Assembly: GCF_000813145.1 (NCBI RefSeq)
Contig: NZ_BAZF01000017.1
Span: 27,204 to 91,203, forward strand
Direction: 5' to 3'
Origin: Geobacter sp. OR-1
GTDB lineage: Bacteria > Desulfobacterota > Desulfuromonadia > Geobacterales > DSM-12255
DNA length: 64,000 nt
In this document: in pieces, positions 17,893 to 28,154 of the stretch
How the letters are laid out: every line of letters starts with the position of its first letter
How positions within the stretch are numbered: position 1 is the stretch's first letter
Position numbers and translations under genes: made by a program
The notes under the pieces: generated by a model
The model's database searches: none
What the model was told of the DNA's origin: nothing
What the model saw: only the letters and a program-made list of their open reading frames with translations

Positions 17893-19023
17893 TCATTGCA
17901 CGATCACCGTGACCCCTGTAATGGCACTTCCCTTTTCATTGACCGCTTTGAGATTGGTCACGGAGAATGCAGTTGCTGCTGGCGCGCCTCCAGTCGCGGT
18001 GATGTTGCAGGTCAGGGTGGCCAATGTCCCAACGCTGAGGCCGCTGGTGTTGACGATGCCGATGGTTGCCGCTCCGTTTGCATACTTGGCGGCGAGCACC
18101 CCATCGGCCGGGAGTTTCAGGCTGCTGTCCAGGATGGCCGAGGTGGCGCTGTTGATGTTCAGGGTGACTCCGGGCGGCAGGACCAGGTTGAACTGGATAC
18201 CCCTGATCGCTCCGGCGGCAATGGTTCCCTGCAGGGCAAGGGTATAGCTTTTGCTCAGGGTTCCGGCGTTGGCCACATTGGTTTCGGCGGTGTTGGTCAC
18301 GCCGGTCCGGTTGTTGCTGTTGGTGGTTACAAAGGTGGTCAGGGCGGCCTGGACCGTGGCGACAGTGGCGGTGGACATGCCGCTGGAGGTGATGCCCTGG
18401 GCCAGGGTGGTCAGGGTATTCTCAAGGCTGGTCCCCGTATCCTTGGATACCTGGGACACTGTGGCCAGCGCCAGGGTATAGTCCTTCTGGGCCTGGGTGG
18501 CATCTGCCAGCGCAGTGGCGGTGGGGGCCACCGGCAGGGTGGTGACGATGTCCACCTTGAAGATCTCTGAGACCAGGGTATTGGCGGCAGTAATGGCCTC
18601 AGGGGTAAGGTTGTCCGCCTTCTGTACCGCCAGTTCGGTGAGCGCCGTCACCGGCAGGGATACGGTCCCCTGGGCCAGGGGGAGGGCCGCATGGATGGGA
18701 GCGTTGTCGGGCACGGTTTTGGTGGTGCCTGTGGCCTCGTCCAGGTAAGCGCCGCTGGCCTCGGCCATGACCGGCCCTACATAGCTGCCGATATCGGCGG
18801 AGTAATAACCCTGGTCGTTGGTGGGGACGGTGGCCAGCAGGGCGCCTTTTGTTCCGTTGACCAGGGCATATATCCTGACGGTGCCGTTGATGATCAATCC
18901 CTTTGAGGCGATACCGCTGACAATCGTATTAGCCGGTACGGTATTGGAACCTCCGCCTCCGCCGCAGGCGGCAAGGGTGAACAGTAACAGCAGTGATGAT
19001 GCAATGCGCATAAATCTCTTCAT
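17893..19023 (-). CDS. Lipoprotein with C-terminal cohesin-like domain
   Basis: A 376-residue lipoprotein: signal MKRFMRIASSLLLLFTLAAC with lipobox LAAC, then a glycine run that tethers the protein. Residues 35-120 look like a beta-sandwich (VSGIASKGLIINGTVRIYALVNG), a helical Ala/Thr-rich segment follows, and residues 255-376 fit a cohesin-like fold: IRGIQFNLVLPPGVTL, then IVNTSGLSVGTLATLTCNITATG. It lies 102 bp downstream of the 1712-residue protein whose C-terminus carries dockerin-like repeats. The two genes may encode a receptor and its ligand at the cell surface; that pairing is inferred. Confidence 0.75.
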   Translation of the reverse strand: MKRFMRIASSLLLLFTLAACGGGGGSNTVPANTIVSGIASKGLIINGTVRIYALVNGTKGALLATVPTNDQGYYSADIGSYVGPVMAEASGAYLDEATGTTKTVPDNAPIHAALPLAQGTVSLPVTALTELAVQKADNLTPEAITAANTLVSEIFKVDIVTTLPVAPTATALADATQAQKDYTLALATVSQVSKDTGTSLENTLTTLAQGITSSGMSTATVATVQAALTTFVTTNSNNRTGVTNTAETNVANAGTLSKSYTLALQGTIAAGAIRGIQFNLVLPPGVTLNINSATSAILDSSLKLPADGVLAAKYANGAATIGIVNTSGLSVGTLATLTCNITATGGAPAATAFSVTNLKAVNEKGSAITGVTVIVQ

Positions 19024-19125
19024 ACCATCTCCTCACATGTTTTTTGGCAACTTATCTGCGGCAATAACCACTCCCGTCTTCTTTAGGCCCCTTGGGTCCC
19101 CTTAAACCACGGGGAGGAGTTTGCC

Positions 19126-22100
19126 CTACCACGTCAATATCCCCACTACCTTTCCGAGTATCACCACGGCGTCTCCGATGTCGATGGTTCCATCCGGCGC
19201 CGGCTTGTCGCCCACCAGCGGGGCCACGTCACCTGCGGCCAGTTGGGCTGGTGTGGGGGTGGCAAGCTTTACGGCCATCTGCAGGGTCAAAAGCGCGTCG
19301 GCGATATCCACCGTCCCGTCATTGTTGATGTCGCCGGTGGGAAGGGCTGTCGATGGGGCATAGATAACGTTCCGCTGGGTCGTGGCGCTGTTACCGGCAA
19401 GGTCCGTGGCGGTCACTACAATGGCGTACTGCTTGGCGCCCGTAAAGGAAATCTGCTGCTGGAAGCTGCCGTTTGCCACCTGGGGTGCGTAGGTCTGTCC
19501 GTCACAGGCAATGCTGACCGTGACTGCCGTGAGGGTATCGCTGACCGTGCCGGAGATGGTCAGGGAGGGCTGGCTGGTGGTGATGTCCTGGGCCGGGTCG
19601 GAGATGGCCAGGGTCGGCTTGGTGGTGTCGGAGACAACGGTTCGCTTGATCGAGGCGCTGTTGCCGGCAAGGTCGGTGGCGGAGACGGTGATGGTGTTCG
19701 AGCCGTCAGCCAGGTTGACGATGATGGTGAAGGTGTTGCCGTCCATGGCCGCTGATTGGGGCGAGCCCGAGTTGACGGTTGCCTGGACCGTGGCGCTCTT
19801 GTCCACGGTGCCGGTGATGGTGACCGATGCGGCCGCCAGGGTGCTGTTGTCGGCCGGCGAGGTGATGGTGGTGACCGGGCTGGTGGTGTCCAGGGTGATG
19901 CTGCGGCTGTCGGTGGTAGTGAGTCCGGCATTGTCCGTGGCCACGGTGGCGATGGTGTTCTTGCCCTGTTGTAGGGTAACGGCCGTGGAGAAGCTGTTGT
20001 CTTGAGCAAGGGTTACTGCAGTGCCGTTGACGGTGACGGACGTGATGCCGTTTATAGCGGTGGCTGTGCCGCTGACGTTGAGGGTGGCGTTGTTGGTGAC
20101 GCTGCTGTCCGCCAGAGTGGAGACGGTAAGGGTGGGTGCAGTGGTGCTGTAGGCAACGGTAATGTTCTGGGTTGCCTGAGAGGCTGCGTTGTAGCTGCTG
20201 TCGCCGGCCTGGTTAGCCGCAATGATGCAGGTGCCGGTGGTGATGGCGGTAAAAGTGGCACCGGCTACGGAGCAGACGGACGGAGTCATGCTGCTGAAAA
20301 GCACCGGGCTTGTCGATGCCCCGCCGGTGGCGGTAACGGTGCCGGTACTGCCGACTATCACGGTCGGAGCGACCCCGAAGACAATAGTCTGTGTACCTTT
20401 GCCGACGGTGAAGCTTTGTGTTGCCTGGGAAGCGGCAAGGTAGTTGGCATCACCACCCTGATTGGCTGCAATGGTGCAGGTGCCGACGGTTACGCCGGTT
20501 ACGGTTGAGCCGCTGACAGTGCAAATTCCCGGCGTGGTTGAACTGAAGCCGACTGCCAGGCCGGACGTGGCAATGGCGCTGACCGTGCCGCTGCTGCCGG
20601 CCGCAACGGTCGGGGCGAGGCCAAAGGTGATGGTCTGGCTTCCCTTGCCGATAGTGAAGCTCTGAGTAACCGTGGCGGCGGCATTGTAGTTAGCGTTGCC
20701 CGCCTGGGCGGCGGCAATGGTGCAGCTGCCCGCGGTAATGCCGGTGACGGTGGTGCCACTGACCGTGCAGACTGGCGCTGTTTGCGAGCTGAACGTGACG
20801 GCATTGCCGCTGGCGCCACCTGTGGCGCTGACAGTGCCGTTGCCGCCGACCGCGACGGTCGGAGCAGCGCCAAAGGCGATGGCCTGGCTCACCTTGCTGT
20901 TGGTCAGGTTGAAATTCGCGGTGAGCGCAGCGACCGTGGCGGTAACGGTATATGCTCCGGCTGTCGCGTTGGCTGCAGGGCTGAACGCAGCGATGCCGTT
21001 AGAGGCAGTATTGACACTGCCGCCCGCAGTTATGCCGGCCCCGCTTCCGGGTCCGGCAAAAGTTACACTGATGCCGTCCAGTAAGCCGCCCAGGGAATCG
21101 GTGACCTTCGCAGAGAGTGGCGTAGCGAATGCTGCGTTGATGATCGCAGACTGCGGTGAGCCGCCGGTTGCGATCACACTGGCTACAGCGCCCCTCTCAT
21201 AGGCGCCGATGTCGCAGGTTGCGTCCTGTGGCCGTGCCATGCCACGCTGGTCAGCGGCAGGGCCGGTGGCGCAGTTGCCGGCGTTAATTGCCGGTGAGCC
21301 GCTAAGCAGCATCATGGTCCTGGTCGGCCCGCCGTTGTTGGCAAGGGGGCCGAGTTTGGGGTCGACATTGAGATTACCCGCGCCTGCATACCCTCCCTGG
21401 ACGATGCTGTTGGTAACGGTGATAGTGTCACCGTTGTAGATTTCGCTGCCACCGTTCCCCCAGAGAATGCTGTTGCGGATCAGTGCGGTATCGTCATTGT
21501 ATACTCCCACAGCAGAGTTGCCCGAGATGGTGGAGTTTTCCACCGTCAAATTGCTCAACAGGTTGTTATATATGCCGCTTCCGGTCGATGCGGTATTGAC
21601 GGTAATGGTGGTGTTGCTGATGGTCGCCGTGCTGCCGATATTGTTATAGACACCGCCTCCGAAGGCATCGGCTATGTTGCCGGTGATTGTGCAGCCGGAT
21701 ACGGTCAGGGTGGCGCCGGTCTCATTGTAGATGCCGCTTCCCGATGAGGCAACCGCATGGTTGCCGGTAATGAGAGCGTTGCTGATTGTAAGAATGCCTC
21801 GGTTGAAAAGAGACGGGCCGTCGAACCAACTGCCGTTGGCGAGGGTTAGTCCGGCAATCTGGACGGTCTTGCCCGCATTGACCTCAAAGATGCGGACGCT
21901 CCCCCCGCCGCTGATGCTCAGGCTGGCTGCCCCCGGACCGTTTATGGTCAGATCCTTGTCGATAGTGATCTGCGAGCTCAGCGTTATTGTCTGGCCGTTC
22001 AACGCAGCATTAAAAGTGATGGCGTCGCCGGGATTGGCCCCTGCTATGGTGTCACGCAGGCTGCCGGCGCCGCTGTCGTTGGTGTTGGTAACGGTAAGGG

Positions 22101-24264
22101 TGGCCGCCACCGGTACACCCGATGCCGTGGCCCCGAAAGCCGTTTCGGTCGAACCGCCGTTGCGTGCCTTCACCTGGAAGGTGTAGGTGGTGCCGGTGGT
22201 GAGGCCGGTGACGGTCTTGGTCCCCCAGGTGACCGCGTTCTGCCAGACCGCGCCGGCACCCAGCGTACCGTCCGCCTGGACGTAATTGCCGGTACTGGTC
22301 TCCTGGATGGCGAATTCCGTCCCGCTCGGGTTGCTGTTAACGTTGACGGCCACATCCAGGGTGGTGGCGGTAGGGTTATTCACTGTTGGCGCCGAAGGCA
22401 CGTTGGCCAGGGTCCAGAAGGCGACGCGAGCGCCGTAGCCGGTGCCATTGGCGCTCGTTGCATAAGCGCGGGCGTTGTACTGGGTATTGACAGACAGGGA
22501 GGTCAGGGAGGCGTTAAAGGCGCCGGTGCCGAAGCTGCCGTTTTCGCTGATATTGGTGACGCCGGCATCGCCGATAATCTTGTCCGTATTGGAATAGGCC
22601 CAGTAGATCGCGCCGCGAGTCGTGGCATTGGCGCCGTTGGTGGCTGTGATGTTGCCATTGCCGGTGGCGGCAGTGGCACTGATACTTGACGCTGCCTGAG
22701 TGGTGACGGTGGGGGCGGCGACCGGTGTGCCCGAGGCAGTGGCACCGAAAGACGTCTCGGTCGAGCCGCCGTTACGCGCCTTGACCTGGAAGGTGTAGGT
22801 GCTGCCGGTGGTCAGGCCGGTGACGGTCTTGGTGCCCCAGGTGGCGGCGGTCTGCCAGACCGCGCCGGCACCCAGCGTACCGTCCGCCTGCACGTAATTG
22901 CCGGTGCCGGTCTCCTGAATGGTGAATTCCGTCCCGCTCGGGTTGCTGTTGACGTTGACGCTGACATCAAGCGTCGTGGCGGTCGGGTTATTCACCGTCG
23001 GCGCCGCCGGGACGTTGGCCAGGGTCCAGAAGGCAACGCGGGCGCCGTAGCCGGTGCCGATGGCGTTGACGGCATAAGCCCGTGTGTTGTACTGGGTGTT
23101 GACCGAAAGAGATGTCTGTGATGCGGTAAAGGCGCCGGTGCCGAAGTTGCCATTTTCACTGACATTGGTGACGCCAGCATCGCCGATGATCTTGTCTGTG
23201 TTGGTGTAGGCATAGTAGATCACCCCGCGGGTTGTGGCATTGACGCCGTTGGTGGCGGTGATTGTGCCGTTGCCTGTGGCCGACGTAGCGGCTATGGCCG
23301 ACGCCGCTTGAGTGGAAACGGTTGGAGCATCGGCATTGGTTGCAAAATTCACCACTCCGCCATAACTGGTTCCCACACTATTCGTCGCATAGGCCTGGAC
23401 GTAATAGGTCGTAGCGGGAGACAAAGAAGCAATCAATTCGCTAAAGGTTCCTGTCCCACTGCCATTGGCGTCTTGAGTAACTCCAGGTTCGCCAATCGTC
23501 GGGGTCAGGTCCGTGGAAGAGTAAACGACACCCCGGCCCGTCACGGTTGCTCCACAATCGGCAGTCACATTGCCACCCAGTGTTGCCGATGTTGCTCCAT
23601 AGGTGGAAACGGTGGTCGTGGTCAAGGTCGGGGACCGGGACAAGACGAGCTGAATATTATCGAATTCAATATAATCATCCGTATTTGTTGAAACCTGGGC
23701 ATACAAGATGACGTTCAGCTTTCTTGTATTCGTATTCAAATTGGCGATCGTTACGCTGGATGTCACCCAAACGTCTCCGCTTGTATTGCCATCGATCTCG
23801 GATGTTTGCAAAAGAGCATTGGAAGCATCCAGCTCTTGCACGCGAAGGATGCAGTTTGAAGCCGCATAGAATTTCTTCACCTCACCGCTTAGCACGGCCC
23901 GGACGCTGCCCGCAGCAATGTCGGCGGCAAGGGAAGTGATGTCAATGATCTGGGAAAGCGACTCATTTCCGGAAGCGGATCCCGGATAATAATCAAAGGC
24001 GTAACCGCCGCTTGGACTGTTGCTGACGCCACTGCCCGAGGGACTCAAAGCAACAAAGACCGGGCCTGAATTTGTCCAATTTGCAAGGCTGTTGGTTTCG
24101 GCATCGCCATTAAGCACCAGATTGGCGCCGTAACTCGCCGCCATTGCCTGGCTGCTCATCATCAAAGCAATCAGAAGGCAGAATGTCTGGATAATGTTTT
24201 TAATCCCACTGATCATAGTAACGGGGGAAATTACCCTATCAATTATCTTGCGCAGGGTTGTCAT
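19126..24264 (-). CDS. Large modular secreted protein with beta-helix, Ig-like repeats and dockerin-like C-terminus
   Basis: A 1712-residue secreted protein with a signal region ending ...SSQAMAA. Order by eye: carbohydrate-binding-like beta-sandwich (45-215), fibronectin-III-like module (217-310), two near-identical tandem units of about 200 residues (315-712), a right-handed parallel beta-helix starting LTVTNTNDSGAGSLRDTIAGA (715-1010), an invasin-like Ig domain (about 1015-1090), three repeats of the type GTVSATGG...CTVSG (1097-1310), and three Ig-like domains. The C-terminus has two dockerin-like calcium loops (GDINNDGTVDIADALLTL and DGTIDIGDAVVIL). The dockerin suggests non-covalent docking to a cohesin; the next gene encodes a candidate. 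No catalytic residues can be assigned. Confidence 0.88.
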   Translation of the reverse strand: MTTLRKIIDRVISPVTMISGIKNIIQTFCLLIALMMSSQAMAASYGANLVLNGDAETNSLANWTNSGPVFVALSPSGSGVSNSPSGGYAFDYYPGSASGNESLSQIIDITSLAADIAAGSVRAVLSGEVKKFYAASNCILRVQELDASNALLQTSEIDGNTSGDVWVTSSVTIANLNTNTRKLNVILYAQVSTNTDDYIEFDNIQLVLSRSPTLTTTTVSTYGATSATLGGNVTADCGATVTGRGVVYSSTDLTPTIGEPGVTQDANGSGTGTFSELIASLSPATTYYVQAYATNSVGTSYGGVVNFATNADAPTVSTQAASAIAATSATGNGTITATNGVNATTRGVIYYAYTNTDKIIGDAGVTNVSENGNFGTGAFTASQTSLSVNTQYNTRAYAVNAIGTGYGARVAFWTLANVPAAPTVNNPTATTLDVSVNVNSNPSGTEFTIQETGTGNYVQADGTLGAGAVWQTAATWGTKTVTGLTTGSTYTFQVKARNGGSTETSFGATASGTPVAAPTVTTQAASSISATAATGNGNITATNGANATTRGAIYWAYSNTDKIIGDAGVTNISENGSFGTGAFNASLTSLSVNTQYNARAYATSANGTGYGARVAFWTLANVPSAPTVNNPTATTLDVAVNVNSNPSGTEFAIQETSTGNYVQADGTLGAGAVWQNAVTWGTKTVTGLTTGTTYTFQVKARNGGSTETAFGATASGVPVAATLTVTNTNDSGAGSLRDTIAGANPGDAITFNAALNGQTITLSSQITIDKDLTINGPGAASLSISGGGSVRIFEVNAGKTVQIAGLTLANGSWFDGPSLFNRGILTISNALITGNHAVASSGSGIYNETGATLTVSGCTITGNIADAFGGGVYNNIGSTATISNTTITVNTASTGSGIYNNLLSNLTVENSTISGNSAVGVYNDDTALIRNSILWGNGGSEIYNGDTITVTNSIVQGGYAGAGNLNVDPKLGPLANNGGPTRTMMLLSGSPAINAGNCATGPAADQRGMARPQDATCDIGAYERGAVASVIATGGSPQSAIINAAFATPLSAKVTDSLGGLLDGISVTFAGPGSGAGITAGGSVNTASNGIAAFSPAANATAGAYTVTATVAALTANFNLTNSKVSQAIAFGAAPTVAVGGNGTVSATGGASGNAVTFSSQTAPVCTVSGTTVTGITAGSCTIAAAQAGNANYNAAATVTQSFTIGKGSQTITFGLAPTVAAGSSGTVSAIATSGLAVGFSSTTPGICTVSGSTVTGVTVGTCTIAANQGGDANYLAASQATQSFTVGKGTQTIVFGVAPTVIVGSTGTVTATGGASTSPVLFSSMTPSVCSVAGATFTAITTGTCIIAANQAGDSSYNAASQATQNITVAYSTTAPTLTVSTLADSSVTNNATLNVSGTATAINGITSVTVNGTAVTLAQDNSFSTAVTLQQGKNTIATVATDNAGLTTTDSRSITLDTTSPVTTITSPADNSTLAAASVTITGTVDKSATVQATVNSGSPQSAAMDGNTFTIIVNLADGSNTITVSATDLAGNSASIKRTVVSDTTKPTLAISDPAQDITTSQPSLTISGTVSDTLTAVTVSIACDGQTYAPQVANGSFQQQISFTGAKQYAIVVTATDLAGNSATTQRNVIYAPSTALPTGDINNDGTVDIADALLTLQMAVKLATPTPAQLAAGDVAPLVGDKPAPDGTIDIGDAVVILGKVVGILTW
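22110..23325 (-). repeat. Tandem duplication inside the giant secreted protein gene
   Basis: Two consecutive units of about 600 bp (roughly 23325-22721 and 22720-22110) encode nearly the same sequence, for example TLDVxVNVNSNPSGTEF and VQADGTLGAGAVWQ in both. The unit spans two fibronectin-like modules. The high DNA identity points to recent duplication. Confidence 0.75.
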
Positions 24265-24670
24265 GGGGCCTCCGGCAAAGGGAATTCAGTATGTTGTCCG
24301 GTAATGTCCGGGTCAAACTCCCGGATGGAAATATATTCGGATAAACGGTGCGCATATTCGGATCAGTTGACAGAACTGTTGGCAATAATTGACGGCCCGT
24401 CATTAACAAGCAGGTTTTACTTGCCGTCTAAATGGTAGCTTATGAAAATGTTTGTGCAACATAGGGAATACGCAGTAACGATTAGGGAAACCCTTATGTT
24501 AGAAGCGTGGACCGGGCGTTTTGCCGACTGGCGCCGTCCCTGCCTCGCCATGTTCTGCTGGTTCACGGTCTATTGATTTATTGACTCTGACCGTATATGG
24601 TAATAATCCTGTCAAGCTGCTATCGTTGTTACCGATAACGGTATTATGAGCATTTTCACCCGGTACTGTC
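24265..24670. other. Intergenic region between divergent genes
   Basis: About 400 bp between the giant secreted protein (minus) and the hybrid kinase (plus). No gene is seen. It holds a loose inverted repeat AACATAGGG ... CCCTTATGTT (24458-24504) and a weak sigma-70-like pair TTGATT/TATGGT (24573-24601) pointing to the kinase. No riboswitch consensus was recognised on either strand. Confidence 0.4.
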
Positions 24671-27574
24671 ATGAGCCTGAATAAAATAGACTCCATACCG
24701 GATTATCGCCTGCTGAAACGGGTTGTGATAATTGCCGTAGCGGCACTTATCCTGGTATCGGCAGCGTTTTTCGTGTGGAAATCAATCGCCGAATACCGGT
24801 TGACGATCCACGGGGCGGAACTGCAGACGCGGGGCTATGCCAGCGCTCTCAATGAACATGCCGGCCGCGCCCTGAACGAAGCGGATACCGTGCTGCAGGA
24901 GGTTATCAAGCAGGTTGCCACCAATGGCGGCATTTCTGCGCAATCCAGCGAATCTCTGCGCAGGATTGCGAGCGCACAGGTTCGCATAACCCCGCAAGTA
25001 GCCTCGATCATCCTGGTCAACCGGAACGGCCTGTTGTTTGCCCATTCTCTGGACGCGCCGGTCAGGCAAGCCGATGTGACCGATCGCGATTATTTCATCC
25101 ATCATCGCGATAACCCCTCTGATACTCCTTACCTGTCAAAGCCGCTCAAGAGCCGGATCAACGGCAAATGGCGCATCACCCTTTCCCGTCCCATCCGGAA
25201 TGCCAAAGGGGAGTTTGACGGGGTGGCCGCAGTTGCCCTGGATCTGGACTATTTCCGCAAATTTTACGAATCCCTCGACCTGGGCGACCATGGCAAGATC
25301 GTGATGGTCCGCAAGGACGGGGTATTGCTACTGGCGGTGCCGTACAAGGAGTCTGACTTTGCCATCGATTTCAAAAAATCCCACCTCATCCGGACCCATC
25401 TCCCCCGTTCACCGATAGGCACTTTTCATATCCCCAAGGGGAAGGCGCTCCTGGAATCGACTGCCCGGATCATCTCGTACGCCTCTCTGGACGAGTTCCC
25501 CGTGGTCGCAATGGCAAACATGGACGAGGACGAGGTGTTGTCCCAGTGGCAACAAAGCGCCTTAATCCAGGCGGTTCTCGTCATTGCGGTATCTGCAGCG
25601 TTGAGTCTGCTGGCAGCGGGACTGCTACGGCAACTGAGGCGTATTGAGGAATCAAACCGGGTGCTGCTGCAGCAGCAGGGCGAGATTGTGAGATCTGCCG
25701 AGGCCTGGCAGACAACCTTTGATGCCGTGGCAGACGCCATCTGGGTCATGGATAATGATCGTGTCATTCTGCGCGCCAATAAGGCAACCGAGCAGATTTT
25801 CGGCAAACCGGGGGAGCCGGTCGTCGGCCGCAGATGTTGCGAAGTTGCCCATAGCAATGCGACCCCCTTTGCCGGATGTCCCTTCCAGAAGATGCTGGAC
25901 AGCGGTCATCGCGCCTCAATGCAGATCATGCACGGTCAACAGTGGTACGATGTCACGGTCGATCCGATCAGGAACGACGCCGGCGCTATAACCGGTGCGG
26001 TGCACATTGTTTCAGACATCACTGAGTTGAAACTGGTTGAGGAGCAGGCGCTCGAAAACGAGACCCGTATTCTTGGGCTCCTTTCGGCTATACCGGATGC
26101 GATCTTCTTCAAGGACGCCGCCGGTAGGTGGTTGCTGGCCAACAACGCCGGAATCGAACTGTTTCGTTTGCAAGCAGTGGATTATTTCGGTAAGACCGAT
26201 TCTGAACTGGCGGAATTGGTGCCTGAGCGCCGGGAGGCGCTACTGGCCTGCCGGGAATCCGACCGGGCCGCCTGGGAGCAGCAATGCCGGACTCATTCGG
26301 AGGAGACAATCACTGATCCGGATGGCACGATCAGGGTATTCGACACCATCAAAATTCCACTTTACAAGACGGATGGCAGCCGGCGCGGCATGCTCGTGGT
26401 GGAACGGGATATATCCGACCAGCTGCAGATGGAGATGCAGCTACGCCAGGCGCAGAAAATGGAAGCCATCGGGCATTTAGCCGGCGGTATTGCCCATGAT
26501 TTCAATAACCTGTTGACGCCGATCCTGGGATACGCCGAGATGGTTGCCGCCCGTCTGCAACCCGGTGATCCGTTGGGCGCAAAGATGGCCGGGATCAGCG
26601 CTGCGGCTCACAAGGCCAAAGACCTCACCCAGCAGCTCCTGAGCTTTGGCCGGAGGCAGGCAGTGGCCACGGCGGTTATAGATCTCAACGAGATCATCGA
26701 ATCGTTTTACATTGTCCTGCGCCGGACTATTCGTGAAAGTATCAGCATTGACCTGGCCCTAGATCCGGCTGGCGCATTTATTGCGGCGGACCGTTCCCAG
26801 ATGGAGCAGGTGATCCTCAATCTCACGGTAAACGCCCAGGATGCCTTGGGCGGCAAAGGCACCATAGCCATCGAGACCTGCAAGCTGTTCATGGATGGCG
26901 AGAGTGCCCGGCTGCACCCGGGGATGATGGACGGTGACTATATCCTGCTGGCGTTTCATGATTCCGGCTGCGGTATGAGCAGTGAGGTGCTCGCCCATAT
27001 TTTCGAACCGTTTTTCACGACCAAGCCGGCCGGCCATGGCACCGGACTCGGTCTGGCAACGGTTTATGGGATCGTTAAGCAGCACAATGGTCATGTCAGT
27101 GTTTTGAGCCGGGAACATGAGGGCACTACCTTTCGCATCTACCTGCCGGCAGCTGCTGAACTTGCACCGGTTGAGACCATGGCGCCGGTTGCCGAACCGG
27201 TCAGGGATCATGGAGAGATAACCGTCCTGGTGGTTGAAGACAACGAAATGGTTCGGGACATGGTCCGGGAGATGCTGGAAGGGTACAGCTATCGGGTGCT
27301 GACCGCCGCAGACGGTAATAACGCCATTCAAGTTGCAGCAGATAACCGGGACAAGATCGATTTGCTGGTGTCAGATATCGTCATGCCGGGGATCAACGGT
27401 CCGGAACTATACGAACAACTGTTGCTGCAGATACCTTCCCTACGGGTGGTTTATATCTCAGGCTATCCGATGAACCCCAGCCTTCGGAAGGACACGCTCG
27501 AAGAGGAGGTCAACTACCTGCAGAAACCGTTTACTGCCGAGGCTCTGCTGGAGAGGATCAGGATGGTCCTGTGA
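24671..27574 (+). CDS. Hybrid sensor kinase: Cache-PAS-PAS-HisKA-HATPase-REC
   Basis: A 967-residue membrane kinase. TM1 (about 15-37), a periplasmic double-Cache sensor (45-295; [23 protein letters not shown]) and TM2 (about 300-320) are followed by two PAS domains (345-460, 465-585). The first PAS domain holds three cysteines ([15 protein letters not shown]), a possible redox or metal site. HisKA has [11 protein letters not shown] near residue 608, then HATPase with [12 protein letters not shown] and a C-terminal receiver ([20 protein letters not shown]). Monocistronic, and it overlaps the tag gene tail-to-tail by 17 bp. The Cache domain suggests a small organic ligand. Confidence 0.93.
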   Translation: MSLNKIDSIPDYRLLKRVVIIAVAALILVSAAFFVWKSIAEYRLTIHGAELQTRGYASALNEHAGRALNEADTVLQEVIKQVATNGGISAQSSESLRRIASAQVRITPQVASIILVNRNGLLFAHSLDAPVRQADVTDRDYFIHHRDNPSDTPYLSKPLKSRINGKWRITLSRPIRNAKGEFDGVAAVALDLDYFRKFYESLDLGDHGKIVMVRKDGVLLLAVPYKESDFAIDFKKSHLIRTHLPRSPIGTFHIPKGKALLESTARIISYASLDEFPVVAMANMDEDEVLSQWQQSALIQAVLVIAVSAALSLLAAGLLRQLRRIEESNRVLLQQQGEIVRSAEAWQTTFDAVADAIWVMDNDRVILRANKATEQIFGKPGEPVVGRRCCEVAHSNATPFAGCPFQKMLDSGHRASMQIMHGQQWYDVTVDPIRNDAGAITGAVHIVSDITELKLVEEQALENETRILGLLSAIPDAIFFKDAAGRWLLANNAGIELFRLQAVDYFGKTDSELAELVPERREALLACRESDRAAWEQQCRTHSEETITDPDGTIRVFDTIKIPLYKTDGSRRGMLVVERDISDQLQMEMQLRQAQKMEAIGHLAGGIAHDFNNLLTPILGYAEMVAARLQPGDPLGAKMAGISAAAHKAKDLTQQLLSFGRRQAVATAVIDLNEIIESFYIVLRRTIRESISIDLALDPAGAFIAADRSQMEQVILNLTVNAQDALGGKGTIAIETCKLFMDGESARLHPGMMDGDYILLAFHDSGCGMSSEVLAHIFEPFFTTKPAGHGTGLGLATVYGIVKQHNGHVSVLSREHEGTTFRIYLPAAAELAPVETMAPVAEPVRDHGEITVLVVEDNEMVRDMVREMLEGYSYRVLTAADGNNAIQVAADNRDKIDLLVSDIVMPGINGPELYEQLLLQIPSLRVVYISGYPMNPSLRKDTLEEEVNYLQKPFTAEALLERIRMVL

Positions 27575-28154
27575 CGCCCCCGAGTTCCTGCCAGCGGAAG
27601 CAATCCACGGTATGGTCGTTCACCATGCCGACGGCCTGCATGTGGGCATAGCAGATGGTGCTGCCGACAAAACGGAAACCCCGCTGCTTGAGATCCCGGC
27701 TCATGGTATCGGAAACCGGCGTGCTGGCCGGGACCTCCGAGATGCTTTTCCAGGCATTCCGGATCGGTTCACCGTCCACGAAGCGCCACATGTAGGCATC
27801 GAAGGAGCCGAACTCCTCCTGAACCTTGAGGAAGGCGCGGGCATTGGTTATCGCCGACTCCACCTTCAAGCGATTGCGGACGATGCCGGGATTGGCCAGC
27901 AGCTCTGCCACGTTTGCCTGATCGAAACAGGCCACCAGTCCGGGATCGAACCCGGCAAAGGCGGTGCGGTACGCCGCGCGCTTCCTGAGAATCGTTATCC
28001 AGGAGAGCCCGGCCTGGGCACCTTCCAGGATCAGGAACTCGAACAGCAGCCGGTCGTCGTGAACCGGCACCCCCCATTCCTTGTCGTGGTACTCCCGGTA
28101 GAGCGGGTCATTCCCCACCCAGGCGCAGCGGCTAACCGTTGCCGCATTTTCCAT
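27558..28154 (-). CDS. tag: DNA-3-methyladenine glycosylase I
   Basis: A 198-residue base-excision repair enzyme that removes 3-methyladenine from alkylated DNA. Family signatures: RCAWVGNDPLYREYHDKEWG at the N-terminus with the zinc Cys and His, FLILEGAQAGLSWITILRKR, and VNDHTVDC at the C-terminus completing the zinc site. It overlaps the upstream transglutaminase-like gene by 23 bp, so translation is probably coupled. Its 3' end overlaps the kinase gene on the other strand. Confidence 0.95.
   Translation of the reverse strand: MENAATVSRCAWVGNDPLYREYHDKEWGVPVHDDRLLFEFLILEGAQAGLSWITILRKRAAYRTAFAGFDPGLVACFDQANVAELLANPGIVRNRLKVESAITNARAFLKVQEEFGSFDAYMWRFVDGEPIRNAWKSISEVPASTPVSDTMSRDLKQRGFRFVGSTICYAHMQAVGMVNDHTVDCFRWQELGGVTGPS

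Noticed and set aside
17896..18570. Long plus-strand frames opposite the secreted-protein genes (many between 17900 and 23900).
   Set aside because: Glycine- or valine-rich mirror frames of repetitive Ala/Thr/Gly coding sequence; no starts with ribosome sites and no domain resemblance.
19024..19125. Possible cyclic-dinucleotide (GEMM) riboswitch before the cohesin-like lipoprotein, because the minus strand reads GGGCAAACTCC ... GGGGCCTAAAG ... GGTTATTGCC.
   Set aside because: The GNRA loop and the conserved GACGCAAAGCC segment are missing, and the pairing does not fold as in the consensus. Too degenerate to call.
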